Shown: piece after piece, positions 48,189 through 53,369 of the stretch
Layout of the letters: each line of letters opens with the position of its first letter
How positions within the stretch are numbered: position 1 is the stretch's first letter
NCBI GenBank assembly: GCA_020025595.1
Contig: JAHHRV010000012.1
Span: 1-53,369, forward strand
Reading direction: 5' to 3'
Origin: Oscillospiraceae bacterium
GTDB lineage: Bacteria > Bacillota > Clostridia > Oscillospirales > Oscillospiraceae
DNA: 53,369 nt
Notes under the pieces: model-generated
Databases searched by the model: none
Told to the model about the DNA's origin: nothing
The model's input: only the letters and a program-made list of their open reading frames with translations
Program-made: the position numbers and the translations under genes

Positions 48189-48866
48189 TTGTCCACAGCT
48201 TGGCTGGCCTTGGGAACGATGCTGTACTCACTGCAGCTTTCCACCGGCAGTTTCCCGAAACCACTGACGAAAGAGGAGGAACAGCACTATCTGAGTTTGG
48301 CCTGCAATGGTGATCTGGAGGCCAGAAATATTCTGATCGAGCGAAATCTTCGCTTGGTGGCGCACATCATGAAAAAATACTATGCCCAGGAGTCTGAGCA
48401 GGAGGATCTGATTTCCATTGGAACCATTGGGCTGATCAAGGCAATCAGTACTTACCGGATGGACAAAAATATCAAGCTGGCAACCTATGCATCCAGATGC
48501 ATTGAAAATGAGATCCTCATGTACTTTCGCAGCAGGCGAAAGTCGAGTCAGGATGTATCGCTGTCAGACTATATCGAGACAGGTGCAGACGGCACGGCAC
48601 TGTCACTGATGGATGTGGTGTGCCAGGATGATGATCTGCTGGAACGGGTGGATCATCGGGAGAACGCCAGAAAACTGCGCAAAGCGGTGCAGACCAGTCT
48701 GACCGAACAGGAGCGCAAGGTGATCTGTATGCGATACGGCCTGCAGGGGTATCTGCCCCACCGGCAGCGGGAGGTAGCGGAGGATCTGGGCATCAGCCGC
48801 AGCTATGTATCCCGGATTGAAAAGCGTGCACTGGAGAAGCTGAAGCGGATACTGGATGGGCGGTAG
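48189..48866 (+). CDS. sigK: Sporulation sigma factor SigK (pro-sigma-K)
   Basis: 225 residues. A short hydrophobic pro-sequence (~STAWLALGTMLYSLQLSTGS) precedes FPKPLTKEEE, the usual junction of pro-sigma-K, cleaved by SpoIVFB in organisms that have it. Region 2 (RNLRLVAHIMKKYY, DLISIGTIGLIKAI) and region 4 HTH (QREVAEDLGISRSYVSRIEKRA) are intact. The gene is uninterrupted, so no skin element. Start TTG 48189 is 8 bases from GGGGGTGA; GTG 48177 would overlap that site. Controls late mother-cell genes (coat, cortex). Strong evidence for endospore capacity. Confidence 0.93.
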   Translation: MSTAWLALGTMLYSLQLSTGSFPKPLTKEEEQHYLSLACNGDLEARNILIERNLRLVAHIMKKYYAQESEQEDLISIGTIGLIKAISTYRMDKNIKLATYASRCIENEILMYFRSRRKSSQDVSLSDYIETGADGTALSLMDVVCQDDDLLERVDHRENARKLRKAVQTSLTEQERKVICMRYGLQGYLPHRQREVAEDLGISRSYVSRIEKRALEKLKRILDGR

Positions 48867-48883
48867 CCCATAGCAAATGAAAT

Positions 48884-48920
48884 GACCGATCGGAGCCGTA
48901 CGCTTTGATCGGTCGTTTTT
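48884..48920 (+). terminator. Terminator of sigK
   Basis: Stem GACCGATC/GATCGGTC followed by GTTTTT. Confidence 0.85.
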
Positions 48921-48956
48921 ACAGATTTTGGAATTATGCAATCTGAGGAAGTCTAC

Positions 48957-48985
48957 TTGCAAAATTTAACACCGTGAAATATAAT
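48957..48985 (+). promoter_or_regulatory. Promoter of the DUF5662 gene
   Basis: TTGCAA (48957-48962), 17-base spacer, TATAAT (48980-48985). An imperfect CCGTG/CACGG inverted repeat (48972-49004) overlaps the -10 and could be an operator. Confidence 0.55.
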
Positions 48986-49020
48986 GTAGTAAAATATTAC
49001 ACGGAATCTGGAGGAATTGG

Positions 49021-49572
49021 ATGAAAGCGTGGCAGCATTTTAAGACCATTACCCATCACAAACGGCTGGTGATGGAGGGCTGCTTTCGGGTAGGATTGTA
49101 TTGGCAGGGACTGACCCATGATCTTTCCAAGTATTCGCCCACAGAATTTTGGGTGGGTGCAAAATACTATCAGGGAGACCGCAGCCCCAACAGTGCCGAA
49201 CGGAATGACAAAGGCTATTCCACGGCCTGGATGCATCACAAGGGCCGCAACAAACACCACTATGAATACTGGACGGATCTGAATGTTCAGACGGGACAGT
49301 ATGAGTCCGTGCCCATGCCCAGAAAATACCTGGTGGAGATGGTGATGGACCGCAGAGCAGCGTGCATGACATATCAGGGGAAGAATTATACCGACGCTTC
49401 TCCCTGGGAGTATTTTGACAGATCCAGAGAGCGCAACCTGATGCATCCGGAGCTGGAAAAGCAGCTGGCGTTTTTGCTGGAGATGCTGCGCGATCAGGGA
49501 GAGCAGGTCACATTCCGCTATATCAAAGACAGCGTGCTTCCGGGCAAGCCTTTCCCGTGGGAGAAGGCGTAA
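49021..49572 (+). CDS. DUF5662 family protein
   Basis: 183 residues; I recognise the family pattern but its function is not established. Features: WQHFKTITHHKRLV at the start, an HD pair (H33-D34) in THDLSKYSPTEF, and a His-rich MHHKGRNKHHYEYW (71-84). The His/Asp content could bind metal and the helices recall HD-domain hydrolases. Common in gut Firmicutes. Start ATG 49021 with GGAGGAATTGG upstream; own promoter. Confidence 0.8.
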   Translation: MKAWQHFKTITHHKRLVMEGCFRVGLYWQGLTHDLSKYSPTEFWVGAKYYQGDRSPNSAERNDKGYSTAWMHHKGRNKHHYEYWTDLNVQTGQYESVPMPRKYLVEMVMDRRAACMTYQGKNYTDASPWEYFDRSRERNLMHPELEKQLAFLLEMLRDQGEQVTFRYIKDSVLPGKPFPWEKA

Positions 49573-49624
49573 ATCAGCGGAAAATGGCGTGCGAAAAAAA
49601 TTTTTGGAAATTTTAAAATAATGC

Positions 49625-49652
49625 TTGACAATCTGAAAGATATGTGTATAAT
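49625..49652 (+). promoter_or_regulatory. Promoter of tRNA-Gln
   Basis: TTGACA (49625-49630), 16-base spacer, TATAAT (49647-49652), about 36 bases before the tRNA. Confidence 0.8.
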
Positions 49653-49687
49653 AAATGATGTTGCTGCTGGTGTGGCGACAGATTGAT

Positions 49688-49761
49688 AGAGGATTAGTGT
49701 AACGGTAGCACACCGGACTCTGACTCCGTTCGCGGGGGTTCGAATCCCTCATCCTCTGCCA
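49688..49761 (+). tRNA. tRNA-Gln (anticodon CTG)
   Basis: 74 nucleotides with encoded CCA. Acceptor AGAGGAT/ATCCTCT, D-arm GTG/CAC with GTAACGGTAGC, anticodon CTG at 49720-49722 in loop CTCTGAC, T-arm with TTCGAAT and one G-U pair, discriminator G. The outermost anticodon-stem pair is a C-U mismatch (position 27 with 43). Strong promoter upstream and a terminator right after. Confidence 0.95.
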
Positions 49762-49791
49762 AAAGCCCTACGATTTATCGTAGGGCTTTTT
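49762..49791 (+). terminator. Terminator of tRNA-Gln
   Basis: Stem AAAGCCCTACGAT/ATCGTAGGGCTTT followed by T. Confidence 0.92.
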
Positions 49792-49828
49792 CGTATATAT
49801 GCCGGATAAAATTTTCCGGCAATTTACT

Positions 49829-49866
49829 GCAGCATGGTTGAGTATCTTGACATGCTGCATTTTTTT
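49829..49866 (+). terminator. Hairpin with T-run overlapping the next promoter
   Basis: Stem GCAGCATG/CATGCTGC followed by seven T. The -35 box of the next promoter (TTGACA, 49847-49852) begins in its loop and runs into the 3' arm, so the stem may also be an operator. Confidence 0.6.
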
Positions 49867-49875
49867 CGATACAAT
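49847..49875 (+). promoter_or_regulatory. Promoter of the CorC/HlyC-type gene
   Basis: TTGACA (49847-49852), 17-base spacer, TACAAT (49870-49875). Start near 49882, leaving a ~180-base leader. Confidence 0.65.
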
Positions 49876-49881
49876 GAGAAA

Positions 49882-50062
49882 AATTTCTGAAAGAATAAGG
49901 ACGGTGATGGTATCAATGGACAGTTCGGGTAGTGACGGTTGTAATCCTTGTCATATAGTCTGGCTTGCGCGCGACATACTTGTGCCCGTTTTGAGGGAAT
50001 AGGTATGCCTTTTTTTACACCCTGAGTACAAACCATTCTATATTTAATAAGGAGTTTATATC
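49882..50062 (+). promoter_or_regulatory. Long leader with candidate attenuator before the CorC/HlyC-type gene
   Basis: AAGGA (49901-49905) can pair with TCCTT around 49945, enclosing a ~40-base domain. Further down CATAC/GTATG and CCC/GGG form a stem-loop (49974-50007) followed by eight T (50010-50017), a weak but terminator-like shape. It may be a metal- or ligand-sensing leader. I could not match it to M-box, yybP-ykoY or other classes from memory. Confidence 0.35.
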
Positions 50063-51307
50063 ATGATAAACAGTATCGTTGCTATGATCGTATGTGTGAT
50101 TCTGTCTGCCTACTTTTCTGCTACGGAGACAGCCTTTTCATCACTGAACAAAACCCGCATCAAGGCCATGGCCGAAGGCGGAAACCGCAAGGCAATGCTG
50201 ACGCTGCAGCTGGCCGAAAACTATGACCGCCTGATTTCTACCATCCTGATCGGAAACAACATCGTCAATATCGCAGTGGCCTCTATCGGCACGCTGCTGT
50301 TTGTGGATCTGATCGGCCAGGAAATGGGTGCACCGGTTTCTACCGCTGTGGTTACGGTCGTTGTTCTGATTTTCGGCGAAATCACCCCCAAGAGCATTGC
50401 AAAGGATCACCCTGAGAAATTTGCTATGTTCTCTGCACCTTTTATCAAAGTGCTGATCTGGGTCCTGACACCGCTCAACTATGTGTTCGAGAACTGGAAA
50501 AAGTGGGTTGGAAAACTCTTCCAGGTCAATGAAGACAACAAGATGTCTCAGGAAGAGCTGATCATGCTCCTGAACGAGGTAGAGCAGGAGGGCGGCATTG
50601 ATGAGAGCGAAGGAAAGCTGCTGAGAAATGCTGTGGAGTTCGGCGAATTGGAGGCTCAGGATATTCTGACCCATCGGGTAGACCTGGTAGGAATCGACAT
50701 CCATGCATCCAAGGAAGAAATTGCGGAACGATTTGAAAATTCTCACTATTCCCGTCTGCTGGTTTATGATGGGACTATGGATAAAATTGTGGGCATCCTC
50801 CACCAGAAGGATTTTTATGTGGGCAACGGCGTTACCGCTGACGAAGTGACCAATGTGATGTCTGAACCTGTATTTGTGCACCAGACGGAGAGAATTGATG
50901 CGCTGCTGCAGAAAATGCGTTCCATCAAGACCCATATTGCCATCGTAATCGATGAATATGGCGGAGTCCTGGGCATTGTGACCATGGAGGATATTCTGGA
51001 AGAGCTGGTGGGCGACATCTGGGACGAACACGATGTGGTGGAAGAATCCATTCAGCAGAGCACAGACAATACATACACCGTGGACTGCTGCATCACCTTG
51101 TCGGATTTCTGCGATTTCTTCCATGTGAAAATCGATTCTGACTGCATTTCTCTGGGCGGATGGATCATGGAGTATATGGACTGCATCCCGAACAAGGGGG
51201 ATCGGTTCGATTATGAAAACCTGACCATCACCATTGCGAAAACGAACAATCACCGGATCGTATCTGTCTGTATTGCGGTTAAAGAAAATACTTCTGAAAC
51301 AATGTAA
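50063..51307 (+). CDS. CorC/HlyC-type (CNNM/DUF21) membrane protein with CBS pair
   Basis: 414 residues: N-terminal DUF21/CNNM domain with three or four membrane helices (~1-130), a CBS-domain pair (~205-325; HRVDLVGIDIHASKEEI, IDEYGGVLGIVTMEDILEELVGD) and a C-terminal CorC_HlyC domain (~340-414). The CNNM signature includes SATETAFSSLNKTRIKA and LIGNNIVNIAVASIGT. Homologues export or control Mg2+ and Co2+; despite the hemolysin label there is no evidence for toxin activity. Start ATG 50063 with AAGGAG. The leader might be metal-responsive. Confidence 0.9.
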   Translation: MINSIVAMIVCVILSAYFSATETAFSSLNKTRIKAMAEGGNRKAMLTLQLAENYDRLISTILIGNNIVNIAVASIGTLLFVDLIGQEMGAPVSTAVVTVVVLIFGEITPKSIAKDHPEKFAMFSAPFIKVLIWVLTPLNYVFENWKKWVGKLFQVNEDNKMSQEELIMLLNEVEQEGGIDESEGKLLRNAVEFGELEAQDILTHRVDLVGIDIHASKEEIAERFENSHYSRLLVYDGTMDKIVGILHQKDFYVGNGVTADEVTNVMSEPVFVHQTERIDALLQKMRSIKTHIAIVIDEYGGVLGIVTMEDILEELVGDIWDEHDVVEESIQQSTDNTYTVDCCITLSDFCDFFHVKIDSDCISLGGWIMEYMDCIPNKGDRFDYENLTITIAKTNNHRIVSVCIAVKENTSETM

Positions 51308-51348
51308 ATTTTCCGTTCAATCTGATACCATACAACTATAAATAAAAC

Positions 51349-51384
51349 AAGCGGCATCGTCCCTTTTCAGGAGCGATGCCGCTT
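51349..51384 (+). terminator. Terminator of the CorC/HlyC-type gene
   Basis: Stem AAGCGGCATCG/CGATGCCGCTT followed by ATATTTTTAT. Confidence 0.88.
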
Positions 51385-51421
51385 ATATTTTTATGTTGCG
51401 GGAAACGGACGAGCCTGATGA

Positions 51422-51790
51422 TTACAGCTCTGCGATGGCTTCGATTTCGCACAGAACACCCTTGGGCAGCTCTCTTACTGCGCAGCAGCTTCTGGCGGGG
51501 TTGTTTACGAAATGAGCAGCATAAACTTCGTTGAATGCAGCGAAGTTTGCCATATCGCTGAGGAAACAGGTAGTCTTAATGACTTTGGAGCAATCGGTGC
51601 CGGCGGCAGCCAGAACAGCGGCGACATTCTTGCAGCTCTGTTCAGCCTGAGCGGTGATGCCTTCGGCAACCAGACCGGTGGCAGGATCAACAGGGATCTG
51701 ACCGGAGCAGAAGACGAGATTTCCGCTGACCATACCCTGGGAGTAGGGGCCGATGGCGGCGGGAGCGTTGGCGGTAGAAATGACTTTCAT
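51422..51790 (-). CDS. ridA: RidA family reactive-intermediate deaminase
   Basis: 122-residue trimeric enzyme that hydrolyses 2-aminoacrylate and similar imines produced by PLP enzymes. The substrate carboxylate-binding arginine is R100 in NPARSCCAVRELPKG and E115 follows in CEIEAIAEL; IGPYSQG near 13-19 and SGQIPVDP are the other signatures. Start ATG 51790 with GGAGGAAATATC upstream. Monocistronic between the CorC-type terminator and the SPFH gene. Confidence 0.95.
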   Translation of the reverse strand: MKVISTANAPAAIGPYSQGMVSGNLVFCSGQIPVDPATGLVAEGITAQAEQSCKNVAAVLAAAGTDCSKVIKTTCFLSDMANFAAFNEVYAAHFVNNPARSCCAVRELPKGVLCEIEAIAEL

Positions 51791-51834
51791 GATATTTCCT
51801 CCAATATGTTCATTTTGATCGGCTTTTGTTGCTA

Positions 51835-53127
51835 TCAGGTTTTATCAGCGTCTGTGAAGGGGTCACCGCATTCGGGGCAGAATTTCGGAGGCTTGGTGGG
51901 GTCTGCAGGTTCCCAGCCGCATTTATCGCAGCGGTATGTCGGAACGCCTGCGGGCTTGGGGGCACCGCAGTTGGTGCAGAACTTGCCCTTATTTTCAGTG
52001 CCACAGCTGCAAATCCATCCGTTCGCTCTGGGAGCGCCGCATTCGGGGCAGAAATTGCCGGTAGCCTCTGCGCCGCAGCTGCAGCGCCAGGTGCTTTTTG
52101 CGGGGGCAGCGGGCTGCTGCTGGGGATGCATGGAGAACAGCTGCGTTGCGTTTGCTCCACCTGCCTGGGCAGCCATGTTCAGACCCATGAATGCCATGGC
52201 AGGGCCTGCGTTTTCGTTGGTGGCAGCGGACTTCATTGCTTCGGCCTGAGCGACCACCAGATGGGCGGCAGCCATGTCGGGATTGCGAAGCACGGCGTTG
52301 CGCTGCAGTTCCTTCATAGTGGCTTCGTCCTCGGGGGAGGCGGTGACGCTGGAAACAGCCATGGACACAACTTCCAGACCACGAAGCTCACGCCACTTTT
52401 TGGAGAGCACATCATTCATGGCTTCTGCCAGTTCGGTGGCATGACCGGGGAGTGCGGAATAACGGATGCCCATAGCACTTACCTTTGCAAAGGCAGGCTG
52501 CAGGGCGGTCAGCAATTCAGACTTCAGCTGGGATTCGATCTGATTGCGTGTGTAAACATCTGCGAAATTACCGCAGACATTATGATAGAACAAAATGGGG
52601 TCGCAGATGCGATAGGAATACAGACCGAAACAACGGATAGAGATATCCATGTCCAGACCAATATTTGTATCTACGACGCGGAAGGGAACAGGGTTGGGAG
52701 TGCCGTATTTGTTTTCTGTGAGTTCCTTTACATTGATATAGTACAGACGCTGATCCTTGGCGGTATCGCCTGCAAAGGTGAATCTGCGGCCAAATGTTTT
52801 GAAACTGTCCAGAACACTGCGTCCCAGGGGACCGGTGAAAAGGGAAGGCTCAGTGGAAGCATCATAAGTGTACTCGCCGGGTTCAGCACAGAACTCGGCA
52901 ATCTTGCCCTGGTCGACAATGATTGCACATTGACCGTCGGCAACAGCGATGACTGAGCCGGAGGTAATGATGTTGTCATTGCCTTTATTAAAGGTACGAC
53001 CGGAAGTGTGTCTGGATGCTTTCACAGCAAGGGTCTGCACGTCAAGCGCGTCGCTGTAGAAGTATTCCTTCCACTGATCGGCAAAAACGCTGGATACAGA
53101 GCTGGCAGCTACTTTGAAAAGTCCCAT
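51835..53127 (-). CDS. SPFH-domain protein with C-terminal zinc ribbons (YdjI/virion-core-like)
   Basis: 430 residues. The N-terminal two thirds (~20-250) are an SPFH/stomatin-like domain of the YdjI type (VIAVADGQCAIIVDQGKIAE, FRVVDTNIGLDMDISIR). An Ala/Met-rich helical stretch (~265-335) precedes three short zinc-ribbon units with CxC or CxxC knuckles: WRCSCG...NFCPECG, WICSCG...KFCTNCG, YRCDKCG...KFCPECG. The family is thought to scaffold or protect membranes, with PspA-like partners in Bacillus. Start ATG 53127 with AAAGGAGC. A TATAAT (53170-53175, minus) precedes. Confidence 0.88.
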   Translation of the reverse strand: MGLFKVAASSVSSVFADQWKEYFYSDALDVQTLAVKASRHTSGRTFNKGNDNIITSGSVIAVADGQCAIIVDQGKIAEFCAEPGEYTYDASTEPSLFTGPLGRSVLDSFKTFGRRFTFAGDTAKDQRLYYINVKELTENKYGTPNPVPFRVVDTNIGLDMDISIRCFGLYSYRICDPILFYHNVCGNFADVYTRNQIESQLKSELLTALQPAFAKVSAMGIRYSALPGHATELAEAMNDVLSKKWRELRGLEVVSMAVSSVTASPEDEATMKELQRNAVLRNPDMAAAHLVVAQAEAMKSAATNENAGPAMAFMGLNMAAQAGGANATQLFSMHPQQQPAAPAKSTWRCSCGAEATGNFCPECGAPRANGWICSCGTENKGKFCTNCGAPKPAGVPTYRCDKCGWEPADPTKPPKFCPECGDPFTDADKT

Positions 53128-53302
53128 AATATTTGCTCCTTTCGGATAAAAAATGCTTTTGGTGGCGATATTATATCACGGGCAAAATTGGATTGCTATA
53201 TCTGATTGACAAGTTTTTTCCAGAACCGAGTAAAAGTGTAGAATTGTGAATTATGACAAAGAGAAACATGAAAATATAAACAATTTTTTGGATGAAAAAA
53301 TG

Positions 53303-53330
53303 TTGACTTTTTAATGAATAAGCGTATAAT
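53303..53330 (+). promoter_or_regulatory. Promoter for the next plus-strand gene beyond the window
   Basis: TTGACT (53303-53308), 16-base spacer, TATAAT (53325-53330). An AAAAGGGG at 53357-53364 could be the ribosome binding site of a gene starting just past the end. Confidence 0.6.
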
Positions 53331-53369
53331 AATGTTTTGTATGGATACTCTTATTAAAAGGGGTTCTCT

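Noticed and set aside
48189..48866. Possible skin-type element interrupting sigK
   Set aside because: sigK is uninterrupted from pro-sequence to region 4; no recombinase nearby.
49799..50036. Small open frames on both strands between tRNA-Gln and the CorC-type gene
   Set aside because: No ribosome binding sites, and they overlap the promoter and hairpins; the region reads as leader.
50063..51307. Hemolysin function for the CorC/HlyC-type protein
   Set aside because: The label comes from one historical homologue; the CNNM plus CBS layout points to ion transport or its control.
1..53369. CRISPR arrays, insertion sequences, rRNA genes
   Set aside because: No regularly spaced repeats, transposase frames or rRNA sequence were seen.

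Overview
The window looks like chromosomal DNA from an endospore-forming anaerobic Firmicute of the clostridial type. The evidence is sigK, a SpoIIQ-like peptidase and a DacF-like carboxypeptidase (sporulation), a T-box in front of ileS, a CODH/acetyl-CoA synthase operon, the ylmE-sepF-divIVA-ileS order, and abundant GGAGG ribosome binding sites and T-tailed hairpin terminators. I infer a gut-type Oscillospirales/Ruminococcaceae-like lineage, but nothing in the window fixes the genus.

Layout. 1-11.25 kb (minus strand): a long housekeeping run read right to left, miaB-mutS-CPBP protease-mutL-miaA-hfq-yggS(ylmE)-sepF-divIVA-(T-box)-ileS, the last gene cut by the window edge. It joins mismatch repair, tRNA anticodon-loop modification, RNA chaperoning and division-site placement. 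11.4-15.5 kb: a Na/phosphate symporter with PhoU domain, a DUF1846 protein and a small plus-strand membrane protein. 15.7-20.5 kb (minus): cooS-cooC-acsB, the carbonyl branch of the Wood-Ljungdahl pathway, with a DUF3786 gene and a phosphoribosyltransferase upstream. The corrinoid protein and methyltransferase genes are not here.

22.15-29.0 kb (plus): ten tightly packed, intact genes for a phage-type head: a small-terminase-like protein, large terminase, portal, prohead protease, decoration protein, major capsid protein, two connector/closure-type proteins and two tail-like proteins. There is no integrase, repressor, replication gene, tape measure, fibre or lysis gene. The cluster sits between ordinary chromosomal genes and ends on a normal terminator. 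A domesticated capsid locus, possibly gene-transfer-agent-like, is the most interesting reading; a trimmed prophage is the main alternative.

29.0-41.7 kb: glycogen phosphorylase (minus) behind a structured leader or small RNA, a solitary MalK/MsmK-type sugar-ABC ATPase with a lysine-rich insertion, dacF and spoIIQ in divergent orientation, a YhaN/YhaO pair with ymdB, aspS, and a PCC-domain (DUF296) protein. 41.9-53.4 kb: a sugar-kinase-like gene, a MATE exporter and a sugar-transfer-associated ATP-grasp gene (plus); an RluA-type pseudouridine synthase; an ABC exporter; sigK; a DUF5662 gene; tRNA-Gln(CTG); a CorC/HlyC-type transporter behind a candidate attenuated leader; ridA; and an SPFH protein with zinc ribbons.

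Several core genes use GTG or TTG starts (miaB, acsB, cooS, dacF, sigK, the small terminase, portal), each placed by its ribosome binding site. All calls come from reading the sequence; no database search or folding program was run.
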